A stretch of DNA of 64,000 nucleotides from NCBI RefSeq assembly GCF_963169125.1, contig NC_084802.1, positions 15,066,896 to 15,130,895 of the forward strand, written 5' to 3'. Shown in pieces: positions 12,801-25,243 of this stretch. The translations under genes and the position numbers were made by a program. Below the pieces are notes generated by a model that was not told the DNA's origin, searched no databases, and saw nothing but the letters and a program-made list of their open reading frames with translations. This DNA is from Humulus lupulus (Eukaryota; Streptophyta; Magnoliopsida; Rosales; Cannabaceae). Position 1 is the stretch's first letter. Each line of letters starts with the position of its first letter.

Positions 12801-14400
12801 AGCCACGAGGGAGCAGCACAACTAGCAACATGCCTACAATAGTGACGTTCTGCCAGCTGTCACGGGCTGACATTTTGACAGTAGAAATGTCCCTGCGACA
12901 CCTTGACTCCCCTGAGCCAAGCTCAACCTTCCAATCATTCAGATAACAATGGCCACCTTTTTTGTGCGACTATGTGCCTTTGCACACTTCCATCTCTCGA
13001 ACAAATCTCGCCGAGTTACGCTCTCAGGCATCTATGAGTGCATCAATGCATCAAGGATCTTTAGCCAAGATACTTATGATGTTCATAGGGTCTCAACATG
13101 GCAAGGAAAATCCCAACACCGATGCTCACCCATATATTCACAAGCCAAGGTAGCATGTGTGGCCAAGAGCCAACACCTCTCGTCATACCCCATTCGATAT
13201 CGTCCAAGTAGCTCCTATAGTGGTCCAAGGACTCCCATACATCCATGGTTCAATCCTCAAGTCACCATGCCTTCACTCATGTTGGCAGGCCCTCGAGAGT
13301 AGCTACCACACTAGTAGCACACACTAGACCCCTGTCATTCTCAAGCATAATGCACCCTTTAATGCTTGTATGCTAACAAGTCCCACGAGTGAATTCCTAT
13401 GCCATCTCGTGTCCAGAATTGTGGCCATGGCACATCACGATATCTCTTGTAGGTTTGGGCCACAATCCATGCAAGTGGCATACCGACAAGCCAAGGGAAC
13501 CGTACCTATAAACATCTGGCAGCACACTTTAACACACTACTGGGGCGACCCGGTTATGTCCATGAGTATTCCTACTCATGGAGACATATAAGTCTCCTCG
13601 TGGTCCTCATATGCTCGCCCTACTAGCCCTTCTAACTAGTAGTAGCTAACTTAGTGCACCTACGCCAGGGGGTGGTGGAGAATTGACCCAATTGCTCCCA
13701 CTACAAAGAGCCTTCTGAGCTTTAAGCCTTTTACCATAAACATATATGATTTTTGCTTAAGAGAAATATTTTGCTCTCATATCTCCAATTCTCTGAATCT
13801 CCTAAATACGATTGCACCATTGCATTCATTTTTTGGGAAATATTGAAGGTATTTACGAAAATGCCATTGTCGTACAACTAGGCATCAACATGACCACCAA
13901 CATGCATTCTCAATTGCGCATATAACTAGGCGCCATCTTATCTCGTAATGTGCACTCGACATGCCTCAAGAGGCTAGTACGTTACATTCTAACACACTTC
14001 AATTGTCGATGCCCTCATCGACGGACCCCTTGCGATTTTTTTCAATGGAGACTCCTAAGCTCACTCCTTGCTTCATCTGAATCCTAAGTCTGCACTCATC
14101 CCTCTACCTAATTAGAATCATCCACATGGTAACGATCTCCTTGCGCTTGCTCTTAGACTTGATCAAAGACTCCATGTCACTGTCGCTATTTAGAATTCTC
14201 CCATTACGAGTATTTCAACACTCCCACACTTCTTTCTTCAAAACATGAACTTAGTTGAGTCCATCACGACGTCCCTCCAGTCAACCAAACAACCCTTGTA
14301 ACACTGGCCCCAAAGCTAGCACATCATCTAATTATTGCTTTCCCGCCAATTGTCTAATGCATACTCTTATTGACAAGGAGGAAATAAGGTGCACCCCCGC
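12801..14400. other. Degenerate repeat DNA, no gene recognised
   Basis: The frames at 12949-13302 and 13370-13591 are short and match no domain I know. The first part is probably the rest of the decayed gag internal region; 13660-14400 is unassigned. The region ends exactly where the L-family LTR begins with tgtaacgacc. Confidence 0.35.
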
Positions 14401-17400
14401 TGTAACGACCCATATTTTTAAGACTCGATAATGCAGAAATATAAATGTTTTCATTTAACCAAATGTCTCGTAAATCCCATATAAAAAAAAACTTTTTAAA
14501 AGTCGTATGGCCATACTTAACATTTAATACAAACATATTTTATAAAGAGTAGAGTGAGCCTAGTTGAGGAAAATAACACAACATTTCCAAAAATAAAATG
14601 GCTTCCCAAAAGGTCGGTCCACATGTACATTCGCAAGGTAGACTCCAGCGCTCACTGCTTTGTCTTGCCCTTGTTCTTACCTACAACAAGAAACAACTAG
14701 GTAATTGAAAACGCTTAGAAAGTTCAACTTTAAAACAAAAGCATGTAGAGAATTAGGGTTCTGAATCCATCTAGACCCTACACAATCAATTTCAAGAACA
14801 CAAAAGCGTCCTGGAAATCTTATGGTCATGCCTGATAACTAATGACAGATTATTTCATATAAACAGATAAATTCATGCACTTAGAAAATCCCAGAACAAG
14901 CAAATATATTATATCACGACTATTTCTTATCAACAAATAAATCACTGCATTCAGAAAATCCCAAAGCAAGCAGATATAATATATCATAATATAATTCGAG
15001 ACCAACGCTCGACAACTTCCAACAATTTGGGCATAACACGCCCTCCAGCATAAATGCTAATCTGTAAGAGAGAACCGAGTCTCAACACTAAGATCTAGCA
15101 ATTAAATATCCCCATCAAGGGTAACTATCGAGTTACCTAGGGCATCACTACTTATCCAAGAGTAAATCCTTCACAAGGGTAACCATCAAGTTATCTAGGG
15201 CATCACTACTCATTTAAGAGTGTAATCGAAGGTACACGATTTTATAGAGACTTCTATGTTAATCAGTGGTGCTGGTGAGTAGTTGCCCCTAGGGTCTTCA
15301 TCCTCACTCAAACTTGGCAACCCCTAGTATCTCTAGGCACTCTCACTGAATGGCCAATATTCACGGCTACTATCCGAGAATAACTTATCAGAGCACTTGC
15401 TCGGGTTCTAACCGTTCATTGATTAAGTAAGCATGAGAGCCCCTAGGTCCCATTCATTTTGGCGCCCCTAGGTTTAAACCAGCAATCCTCACCTCTTGGC
15501 AACTCGTCACGGTAATGAACCAGACATAATAAAATCAAGCAGTGTGACGGGAATTAGCCGTCTAGGATATGATGGATATCTACTCTAAATCAGCACTCAC
15601 TAGACTAATGTCTCTAAGCAACTTTCTACGACAGTGTATATATGTGCATGTGTCTCTATATTAGCATACAATACAATAGTCGTTTCATGTTGCAGCCACA
15701 CAATATAAGTTGACTTACTTGGAGTCATTTTCCCTCATCAAGATTTCACCCTCCAATGTATAATGCAGTTATGCTTAGCCAATACTGTAATTATCCATAC
15801 AGTATACTCGGATTAATTATGGCACTTCATAATTCATTATTAATATTTTGGGCAGTTTGGTCATTTTCAAAATTATTAGTAAGGATTAAAGATCCTTATT
15901 TCATTTTAAACCAATTAAGGAAATTCATACACAAATATTTGAGACTAAACCCTAAGTCTTGGGGAGACCTACCCTATGGTCTCGATACCTAGGCTCGGGT
16001 ATCACAATAGTATTTTTCCACAATCCGCTAAAAATCTTTTTCTTTAATAGTTCCACTATTAACCTGTACTTTCAACAGTCGATAAAATATATAAAAAATT
16101 TTAGCCGGTATTATATCCGGAAAATACTAATTAAATTCCTTAATTATTTTTTTCAAGAAAATAAAATCTTAATTTTCTTTTAATTTTCTCAAGGTTTTAA
16201 TCTCTAAAAATCATTTTAAGAAAATTGCCTAATTTATTTTAATTAGGAAAACCGTTAAAAATTTCCCATCTTGACTAGTTAATTTTTCCAAAGTCAATTA
16301 ATCAAGTTTACTTACTAGAACAATAATTCACTTAATTATTTTATCAAAATATAGGGTTTTAAACCCTCTTTTAATTTAATAACTTATTAATAAATTAATA
16401 ATTTTACTTTTAGAAAGAATAAAAATTATTTAATAAAAGTAACTCTTACTAAACTCAAAGTGGTATTTTAGGTCAAAATATGTTTTCAAGAATTACCAAG
16501 TTTTTATCTTGCATTAAGCAAAATTTTAATTTTACCTTAAGTTCCAAAATCTCATTTTTACACTAAGTGTGAAAACCCTATTTTTCACATTTTTAACTAC
16601 ATATTTTGTTAGGTCATAACTTGAAATTTACTTATTCAATTGTTACCAAAATTTTCCAATTCTATTTTTGGTATGCCATTTAGGTCTTTGTAAAATCTTA
16701 GGTCAAAAGGAACATTTTTGATTGGTGAAATTATTTTCCAACAATGAGGTAAAAATGACCTTATTTTCAAGTCCTTAATTTTTCCCAACTTTGGCACTTA
16801 ATAACTTTCAAATCGTTCAGTATTTTGTTACCGAATTTTACAGTGAAATACTAGGTTATGCCAAGATTATGTCCACCAAAATTTAGAAAAAAAATGGGTT
16901 TATTTTCCCTATATAGTGGCTGTTCAAACTTGGTCCCGAAATTAAGAATACGAAAAAAACAATTTTTTTTACCTAAACTTTGAAATAGCAGATTTCACTC
17001 ATTTTTAAACATTTTTTAGTGTATCAAAAGCTCAATTTGAAGTACTAAATCTCAACAACATCACAGTACAATTAAATTTTACAAAATAAATATACAGTAG
17101 ATGCTTGACCCCTTGGAAGTCACAGCTCAAAACTTGTATTTTGTTTTATGGTTCTCACAAAAACCCTTAGGGATTTTGGTTCCTATTTTAAAAAATCAAC
17201 ACACAAGCTTCATAAAAACTATAGAGCAACTACCATAGCCTTATTAAATCACCAATAAGAAACTTTAAGCATTAAATATACAAAATAATTCTTAAAAATA
17301 AAAACCATACAATAACAACCATAAAAAAGTAAACTTTTTATCTGTTGTTGTTCTTGCTTAAGGTTTGGATCATTGTAATCTAATATTCCCTTCTATTCTC

Positions 17401-18047
17401 CACAAAAATTCTGATTTATTTTTATTGGGATCTTTCTACTAGTTTTGGCTCCATCAAAACCTTAACCAACTCCCCCAAAAACATAGATAGTTAGCTATTT
17501 AAAATCATATGGTTAAAAACTTTACAAAGTCAAGTTTTTTGAAACTTTACCTTAGGGAAACCCTTCCTAGACAAAAGCTTAATGCTTCCAAGCATTCTTA
17601 GTGTTCTTGAGGTTGAAGATGGAGAGAAAACTTGAGAGAGAGTTTTCAAAAAAGATGAGAGTGAAAGCGAGAGAGAGTGGGTCAGATTTGGGGGGGGGGG
17701 GGGGGGGGGGTTAGAAGAGTTTATACAACTCTAAAAATATCCTATAAACACATGAGTATTTTACTACCCACTTGCCTATTTACCCTAATACTTAAATAAA
17801 TGAGATTAAACTTAATTAAATTTTGTGAACCCAATTAATTCCTTCACATGGCCGGCCACCAATTAGTTTATATATATATTTTATATAAAGGTTAATAAAT
17901 ATTTCCTAAGAAGAAAAATCCAATATAACTTCCTATAACTCTTTTTCACTCTTATTAAGTTTTAAAAACAAAACTTAATACATAATAATTAAATTAAATG
18001 TCTCTCAAATTTAATTTAATTAATCACACAATAAATTTTAACATAAG
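14401..18047 (-). mobile_element. L-family LTR, copy 1, truncated
   Basis: Non-coding. The + strand starts tgtaacgacccatattttt; the opposite (sense) strand therefore ends GGTCGTTACA. It aligns throughout with copy 2. Compared with copy 2 it lacks the first ~380 bases of the sense strand, breaking off at 18047 directly against copy 2. On the - strand a run of 21 C (17690-17710) is followed by a TC-rich leader (CTCTCTCAAGTTTTCTCTCC), which suggests transcription starts there and that - is the sense strand. Short tandem blocks near 15112-15235 carry small inverted repeats (ggtaac...gttacc). No primer-binding site is found at its 3' end. Confidence 0.65.
17690..17710 (+). repeat. Poly(G) run of 21 in L copy 1
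   Basis: An uninterrupted run of 21 G, at the same place in the LTR as the run of 18 G at 54389-54406 in copy 2. On the sense strand it is poly(C) just upstream of the presumed leader. Exact length in an assembly may be unreliable. Confidence 0.9.
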
Positions 18048-20008
18048 TGTAACGACCAGGATTTTCAAGACTTAATAATGCGGAAATATAAATGTTTTCA
18101 TTTAACAAAATGTCTCAAAAACTTGTATAAATTTTTTTTTTTAAAAGTCGTATGGCCATACTTAACATTTAATTACAAACAAATTTTATAAAGAGTAGAG
18201 TGAGCCTAGTTTAGGAAAATTACACAACATTTCCAAAAATAAAACGGCTTCCCAAAAGGTCGGTCCACATGTATATTTGCAAGGTAGACTCCTGCGCTCA
18301 CTGCTCTGCCTTGCCCTTGTTCTTACCTACAATAGGAAACAACTAGGTAAGCGAAAACGCTTAGTAAGTTAAACTTTAAAATAAAAACCATGCAGAGAAT
18401 TTGGGTTCCGGATCCATCCGGACCCTACACAATCAATTTCAAGAACGCAAAAGCATCCTGGCAAACTTATGGTCATGCCTGATAACCAATGATAAATTAT
18501 TTCCTATAAACAGACGAATTCCTGCACTTAGAAAATCCTAGAACAAGTAGATATATTATATCACAACAATATCTTATTAACAAATATGTCCCTGCACTCA
18601 GAAAATCCCAGAGCAAGCAAATATAATATATCACAATATAATTCGAGACCAACACTCGACAATTTCCAAAAATTTGGGCGTAACACGCCCTCCAACATAA
18701 ATGCTAATCTGTAAGAGAGAATCGAGTCTCAACACTAAGATCTAGCCAATAAATATCCCCATCAAGGGTAACCATCATTTTATCCAGGGCATCGCTACTT
18801 ATCCAAGAGTAAATCCCTCACAAGGGTAACTATCTAGTTACCTATAGCATCACTACTTATCCAAGAGTGTAATCGAAGTTACACGATTTTACAGAGACTT
18901 CTATGTTAATCAGTGGTGCTGATGAGCAGTTGCCCCTAGGGTGTTCAACCTCACTCAAACTTGGCAACCCCTAGGCACTCTCACTGAATGGCCAATATTC
19001 ACTGCTACTATCCGGGAATAACTTATCAGAGCACTTGCTCGGGTTCTAATTGTTCACTGATTAAGTAAGCATGAGGGCCCCTAGGTCCCATTAATTTTGG
19101 CGCCCCTAGGTTTAACCAGCAATCCTCACCTCGTGGCCACTTGTCGCGGTAATGAGCGGACATAATAAAATCAAGCAGTGTGACAGGGATCAGCCGTCTA
19201 GGATATGACGGATATCTACCGTTCATATTTTCTAAATCAGCACTCACTAGACTAATGTCTCTAAGAAACTTTCTACGACAGTGTATATATGTGCATGTGT
19301 CCCTATACTAACATACAATACACAGTCGTTTCATGTTGCAGCCACACAATACAAGTTGACTTACTTGGAGTCCTTAGCACTCAGCAGGTGTTCACCCTCC
19401 AACGTTCAGTCCAGTTACGCTAGCCAATAGTGTAGTTATCCATACAGTATACTCGGATTAATTATGACACTCATAATTCATTATTATTATTTTGGGCAGT
19501 TTGGTCATTTTAATAAAAACACATATATAAGGATTTATGATCCTTATTTGGTTTTAAACCTATTAAGGAAATTCATACAAAATATTTGAGACTAAACCCT
19601 AAGTCTCGGGGAGACCTATCCTATGGTCTCGATACGTAGGCTCAGGTATCACAATAGTATTTTCCCACAATCCGCTAAAAATATTTTTCTTTAAAAATTC
19701 CGCTATTAAACAGTACTTTCAACAATTAGTAAAACATATAAAAGATTTTAGCCGGTATTATATCTCAAAAATACTAATTAAATTCCTCAATTATTTTTAA
19801 AGAAAATAACTCTTAATTTTATTTTTATTTTTATTAAGGTTTTAATCTTATAAAACTGTTTTAAGAAAATTGCATAATTTGTCTTAATTAGGAAAACCGT
19901 TAAAAATTTCCCATCTTGACTAGTTAATTTTCCAAAGTCAATTAATCAAGTTTACTTACTAGAAAAATAATTCACTTTATATTTTCTCAAAATGTAGGGT
20001 TTTAAACC
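18048..20008 (-). mobile_element. L-family LTR copy 2, first segment
   Basis: It starts tgtaacgaccaggattttc and follows copy 1 base by base with scattered differences until gggttttaaacc at 20008, where element A is inserted. The LTR resumes at 27764 and again at 54043, ending at 55152. No gene; the 73-codon frame at 19026-19247 is chance. Confidence 0.75.
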
Positions 20009-20607
20009 TGTTATCCAAAAAGCAGGTGTGGATGACGTGGCAAATATTTTCAACATGTGGCTTACACATGGTAGAGGTTCTGCTCGACCATCGATCAGGA
20101 ATGTTCCCCTGACACAGTATTTGAGTTTTATATACGACCAGATTGCTTGTATATTTTTGAGTAATTTTGTACAGTTGTAATCATATCCAAGATTATTTCC
20201 CTTTGTACCTGATTATCCGATTAATTAGATAAAAATATCTTTGATTGATTCATGTAACCCACCTTGAGCCTATAAATAGAGAAGAAGTAGCTCAAGGGAG
20301 GGACTTTTTGGCTAATTTTTGTTTGTGCTTTAGAAGAGAGAACAAGAGAACTTTGGCTATTATCTTTCGGTTGTATTACTCATCCCTCTAAGGCTTGTGA
20401 AACTCAAGAACCCTAGTTCTTTGATCACCCCTTTTGAGAATCAAGATCAATAATAGCCTAAGTGGACGTAGGTCATTACCAATTCTTGGGGCTGAACCAC
20501 TATAAATTGTTGTGTTGTCTATTTTTCTTTCCATAAGATCTTATTCAATACTTTCGATCACATCAAGCATTTGACTCCGTGTCAGTTGGCCGAAACGAGG
20601 GTCAACA
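20009..20607 (+). mobile_element. 5' LTR of element A
   Basis: TGTTATCCAAAAAGCAGG to GGGTCAACA, 599 bp. A TATA-like ctataaatagag near 20271 and the polyadenylation-prone U3/R region are present. It is followed by the leader aggtgctttcattgagag (20612), also seen after the LTR at 12293, probably the primer-binding region. Confidence 0.92.
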
Positions 20608-20655
20608 GTCAGGTGCTTTCATTGAGAGCTTAAGAAGAAGTTGTTGAAGGTACTA

Positions 20656-23250
20656 ATGGCAAAGACATCCAGGAAGACTGGGCAGGCTACTAACGCTGCA
20701 CCGTCTCAACCTCCTCCCCCAAACATGGCTGAGAATGAGGCATACTTGGAGTTTGATGAGGAGGAACTGGACTCCGAAACGCTGAAAACTACTTTAGGAG
20801 TATTGCAAGAGGAATTGGCCAATCTGAGGGCCAGTCAAGAGAGTGTTGCGGAAACGATGGCGCGGCAGCAACAAGAAATAGAGTGTCAGCGTCAGGAGTT
20901 GAGTGAGCGGCAAGCCGAGATGGACCGTCGACAGAGGGACGCGATGGCCGCCCTTGAAGCAGCCGTCCAACTGCCAAGGAATCAGGCTGCATCGGCTTCT
21001 CAGCTGGATTTGCCACCTCAAAGGGCAGAGCTGCCACCCGTGTCTCAGAATGAGGCCCCACCAAGAGATCTTGGACCACAACCTCCATCCCCAGCTGGTC
21101 GAGGCAATCCTCCGCACTCAAGGCAGAATAGGGCAGGGCACCAGCCCCATATCCCTAGACGCCCACTGGAAGAGGAGCCAAACCTACCGAGCAGGGGGCC
21201 AAATCCTTCTGCTAACAGGAGGAATCCAGAGGCAGGCTCTGCGGTCAGGGGCCCCCCACAGCACAACAATGCACGGGGACACCATGACCAACGCAGGCCA
21301 TCCCCCAACGCTTGTGGAAGACCAGCCCACGGAAATAGTGCGAACAGTCGTTCGCACCGAAGTCAGCCACAGTTCAGAGATGGCCATGATTACAATGAGG
21401 CTAATTCAGGCAGAAGGAATGCTTGTCGAAGGCAAGAGGAGAAAGGTGGAGGCAGGACTCCACCTCCCAGAGAAAACAGGCCCGTTAGCCATAACGCTGG
21501 GGGGCAACCCAGGCAGAATAATGTGTTCAGCCAATTGGGAGCCAGCGAGCAGCGACCTCGCGATGATGAATTGAGGGATGTAATCAATGATCGGCGTGAG
21601 AAGCATGATGAATACGCCCCCCCGGCGCCAGCTACACCGGCAATCCCAGAGGCCGTCCAGGCCCAAATAGATGTCCTGAACCAAGTAGTACAACAGCTGG
21701 TCAGGGGAAGAACATCTCATATCGAGTACGACAGGAGAAGGGGCACCCCTTTCATACAAAGGATCGCCATGGCTGAAACCCCCAGTAAGTTTAAAATTCC
21801 CACACTTCCGAACATTGATGGATATTGTGACCCAGTATCTCATGTCAACAAGTTTGAGATACAAATGGACATTCAGAAGGGGTCTGAAGACGCTCGATGT
21901 AGGATCTTCCCTACAAAACTTTCTGATGCTGCACAGGAGGGGTTCTTTAAGTTCCCTCCAGCAAGTATAGTATCCTGGGAGATGTTCGTAAAGGAGTTTT
22001 ACGGACAATTCTACGCGGGTCGTGTGCACCCCACTGAGGCAAACCAGCTGGTCGAGATACGCCAGCAAGAAGGAGAACCACTGAAAGATTATGTCCAATG
22101 TTTCATGCGAGCGGCAGCTGGGGCCAAAACAGTGGGAGACGAAGGCAAAATGATGGCCCTAACAGCAGGAGTTAGGCGTCGTACGCCCCTTTGGAGTAGC
22201 CTCAGGAAGCATGGGGTTAAAACTACCCAAGATTTTTTGGATCGAGCTGATCGATACATCAAGCTCGAGGATGCAATTTCCAGCGAGGGAAAGCCCCCAA
22301 ATAAGGCCAAAGAGACTGAAGACCCCGCCAAAGCCGCCAATGAGTCAAAGCCCAATGGCAACAACAAAGACAACGGGAATGGCAATGGCAAGAATGGGGG
22401 GAAACGACCCCATAACGAACCCTCTACCTCCGAGAGTAAGCGCCCCAAGGGCAACCATTATGAGCCAAGGTTCACCAACTATACTGCCCTTGTAGAGTCT
22501 CGAGCAAAGGTGTATCAGGCAACAAGTTTCAATGTATCCTACAAAAGACCCGCTCCCATTCGAAAGGATATTTTGAAAAGGGATACAACCAAGTTTTTTC
22601 GCTTTCACAACGACTACGGACACGATACGAACGAGTGTAACCAGCTGAAGGACGAAATCGAGTTCCTTATTAGACAAGGACACTTGAGAAAATACGTGCG
22701 AGCCACAGAAGCTTCCCAACGAGAGGCTCTGGGTGGCAACGAGCAGGCGCTTGCACGCCAATGCTTGCCACCTTTACAGCCTGATCCCGTGGCAGACACC
22801 TTACTCACCATCTGTGGAGGCCCGCACCTCGCGGGAAACAGCGGAAAGGCAAGGGAACGATACGCTTGGACCCTACGCCATGACCAGGACATCGAGATGA
22901 TGACTGTGGAGGATCGGGCAACGAAAAAGGCTCGAACAGAGGACGATGTAATAACTTTCTCTGATAATGATGCACAAAATGTCTGGTTCCCACATTCCGA
23001 TCCGCTGGTCGTGGATGTTCAGATTGCCAATATGATGGTGAAAATAATACTGGTCGATACAGGAAGTTCAGTTAACATCCTGTATAAATCTTCCCTGGAA
23101 CGGATGAAGTTGTCCACAAAGGACTTGGAGCCTTGCAACCAAACAATTTATGGTTTCTCTGATGAGGGACTCGCTCCAACTGGGTCAATCAGGCTTCCAG
23201 TGCAGCAGGTACTGCGCCCACCAACAGGACATTACTCACTACTTTTATAG
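20656..23250 (+). CDS. Gag with protease start, element A (864 codons)
   Basis: The start is the ATG at 20656 (MAKTSRKTG), 49 bases after the LTR. An acidic N-terminus is followed by a coiled coil at residues ~45-105 (LGVLQEELANLRASQ onward) and a long Pro/Arg/Asn-rich linker. The retrotransposon gag core is at ~386-500 (NIDGYCDPVSHVNKFEIQM, LVEIRQQEGEPLKDYVQ). A zinc-knuckle-like segment at ~646-668 reads FFRFHNDYGHDTNEC; a phenylalanine stands where other Tat elements usually have the first cysteine. The protease active site D801-T-G-S-S-V follows. The frame runs on for ~49 codons beyond 23205, but a single-base shift near 23200-23205 moves the rest of the protease to another frame. Gag builds the particle. 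Confidence 0.88.
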   Translation: MAKTSRKTGQATNAAPSQPPPPNMAENEAYLEFDEEELDSETLKTTLGVLQEELANLRASQESVAETMARQQQEIECQRQELSERQAEMDRRQRDAMAALEAAVQLPRNQAASASQLDLPPQRAELPPVSQNEAPPRDLGPQPPSPAGRGNPPHSRQNRAGHQPHIPRRPLEEEPNLPSRGPNPSANRRNPEAGSAVRGPPQHNNARGHHDQRRPSPNACGRPAHGNSANSRSHRSQPQFRDGHDYNEANSGRRNACRRQEEKGGGRTPPPRENRPVSHNAGGQPRQNNVFSQLGASEQRPRDDELRDVINDRREKHDEYAPPAPATPAIPEAVQAQIDVLNQVVQQLVRGRTSHIEYDRRRGTPFIQRIAMAETPSKFKIPTLPNIDGYCDPVSHVNKFEIQMDIQKGSEDARCRIFPTKLSDAAQEGFFKFPPASIVSWEMFVKEFYGQFYAGRVHPTEANQLVEIRQQEGEPLKDYVQCFMRAAAGAKTVGDEGKMMALTAGVRRRTPLWSSLRKHGVKTTQDFLDRADRYIKLEDAISSEGKPPNKAKETEDPAKAANESKPNGNNKDNGNGNGKNGGKRPHNEPSTSESKRPKGNHYEPRFTNYTALVESRAKVYQATSFNVSYKRPAPIRKDILKRDTTKFFRFHNDYGHDTNECNQLKDEIEFLIRQGHLRKYVRATEASQREALGGNEQALARQCLPPLQPDPVADTLLTICGGPHLAGNSGKARERYAWTLRHDQDIEMMTVEDRATKKARTEDDVITFSDNDAQNVWFPHSDPLVVDVQIANMMVKIILVDTGSSVNILYKSSLERMKLSTKDLEPCNQTIYGFSDEGLAPTGSIRLPVQQVLRPPTGHYSLLL

Positions 23251-25243
23251 TAGTTGACTGTCCTTCGGCCTACAATGCAGTGATTGGAAGGCCAATACTG
23301 GTCGACCTTCAGGCCGCCACCTCTATATGGCACTTAGCCATGAAATTCCCAACAGATGCAGGGGTAGGATGCGTATTGGGAAACCAGAGGGAAGCAAGGG
23401 AGTGCTACAATGCCTCAATCACTAAGGCCAAGAAGGGTATATCGAGGAGTGCTCCCCCAAAAGAGTTGCAAATGGCCATTGATGTACAAGCCCAATCAGG
23501 TGATGAAGTCACCAAATAGGGTGTTGCCCAAAGTGAGGATAGAGACTTAGATCCTCGCTTTGGGGATTTTGAAGAGGATATAGGACCTGTCGAGGACCTT
23601 GAAGAGGTCCAACTCGACGAAGAGTTTCTGACAAGAGTTGTGAAGGTCGGCAAAAACTTAGAGACAACAACCAAATATGCACTGGTGGAATTTTTGAGGA
23701 AGAACTAGGAAGTTTTCTCCTGGTCGCATAAAGACATGGTTGGGATAGATCCTGCAGTCATCAGCCATGTCTTGAACGTTGACAAAAGCTTTCCACCCGT
23801 GAAACAGAAAAGAAGGCTGCTCGATAAAGACAGATCAAAAGCCTTAAAGGAAGAAGTTGAAAAACTGAAGGAGAATGGGTTCATCAGGGTGGCGTTTTAT
23901 CCGTCATGGGTCTCTAATCTAGTGCTGGTTCCCAAGACGAATGGCAAATGGCGGACCTGCGTGGATTTCACAGACCTTAACAAAGCTTGCCCTAAAGATT
24001 GCTTCCAACTCCCAAGGATCGACCAGCTGGTCGATGCAACTGCAAGCCATGAGATCCTCTTCTTCATGGATGCATACTCAGGGAACAATTAGATTAGTGT
24101 GCATCCCCCTGATGAGGATCACACTAGCTTTCAGATCGATATAGGGCTATACTGTTACAAAGTAATGCCCTTCGGATTGAAAAATGCTGGTGCGACTTAC
24201 CAGTGACTAGTTAACCACATGTTTAAGGAGTTGATCGGGATAAACATGGAGGTGTACGTTGATGACATGTTGGTGAAGTCAAAAAAGGAAGAGGGACATG
24301 TGAAGGATTTACAAGTGTGTTTCAATGTTATGAACAAATACCAGATGAAGCTAAATCCTCTCAAATGTTCCTTCGGAGTAGGATCAGGGAAGTTCTTGGG
24401 GTTCATTGTCAATTCGAGAGGAATCGAAGCTAATCCCGAGAAGATCAAGGCCCTGATCGATATCAAATCGCCAATAAAGATCAAAGATGTGCAAAGTTTG
24501 ACTGGAAGGATTGCCGCACTCAGTAGATTTATTTCAAAATCAACATATAAGTGCGTTCCTTTCTTCAATCTACTTAGAGGCAATAAGAAGTTCGAGTGGA
24601 CTGAAAATTACGAACAGGCTTTCCAAGCCTTAAAAGCCCACATGGCGTAGCCTCCTGTCTTATCAAAGCCTGTAGATGGGGAAACTTTGTTCATATACCT
24701 GGCGATCACCGAATATGCTGCTAGTGCGGTGTTGGTAAGAGAAGAAGAAGGCGTACAAAAGGCGGTATACTATGCGAGCAAGAGGTTGATCGGAGCCGAA
24801 TTGAGGTATCCTCCCATTGAAAGGTTAGCCAATTGTCTAATTTTGGCCTCAAGGAAGTTACGTCCTTACTTCCAAGCCCATCCAATCACCATCTTGACTG
24901 ACCAGCCCCTTCGGCAAGTTTTGCAAAAGCCAGAGGCTGCAGGTCATTTGTTGAAATGGGCAGTCGAACTCGGGCAGTTCGATATAACATAGTCACTGCG
25001 AGCAGTAATAAAAGGACAAGTCTTGACTGACTTCATTGCTGAATTTACTGAACTCCCAGATAACGAGCGGGGTGAAAAGCCTAATGCACCTGAGCCTCAA
25101 GTTGAAGCTCTTTTGTGGAAGCTATTCACAGACAGATCATCCAACGAGTCCCACACAGGAGCATGAGTGATATTGATAATGCCAGAAGGGCATCGATTTC
25201 ACTGCGCAATTAGGTTTGATTTCACCACTTCGAACAACTAGCC
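23206..25243 (+). pseudogene. Protease end, RT and RNase H of element A, many stops
   Basis: After the frameshift the protease continues (VVDCPSAYNAVIGRP near 23270). RT follows with NGKWRTCVDFTDLNKACPKD near 23950, MPFGLKNAGATYQ near 24170 and catalytic YVDDMLVKSK near 24255. Then come a Ty3-type RNase H (near 24690-24900: ASAVLVREEEG, YYASKRLIGAE) and the first third of an archaeal-type RNase H (LFTDRSSNESHTG near 25125). In-frame stops lie at 23517, 23706, 24090, 24204, 24648, 24990 and 25164. The three at 23706, 24090 and 24648 stand where CAG is expected and 24204 where CGA is expected, so C-to-T decay is likely. Similarity ends near 25243, where antisense-gene sequence starts; integrase is absent. 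Confidence 0.88.

Noticed and set aside
14401..20008. Arrays of two L copies as a satellite repeat
   Set aside because: Only two to three copies with TG...CA ends and insertions; they look like LTRs, not a tandem satellite.
20789..22098. Long - strand frames under gag of element A (110, 107, 87 and 230 codons)
   Set aside because: Shadows of the GC-rich gag coding sequence. No domain; unlike the antisense gene at 25244-26260, they are not outside the sense coding region.
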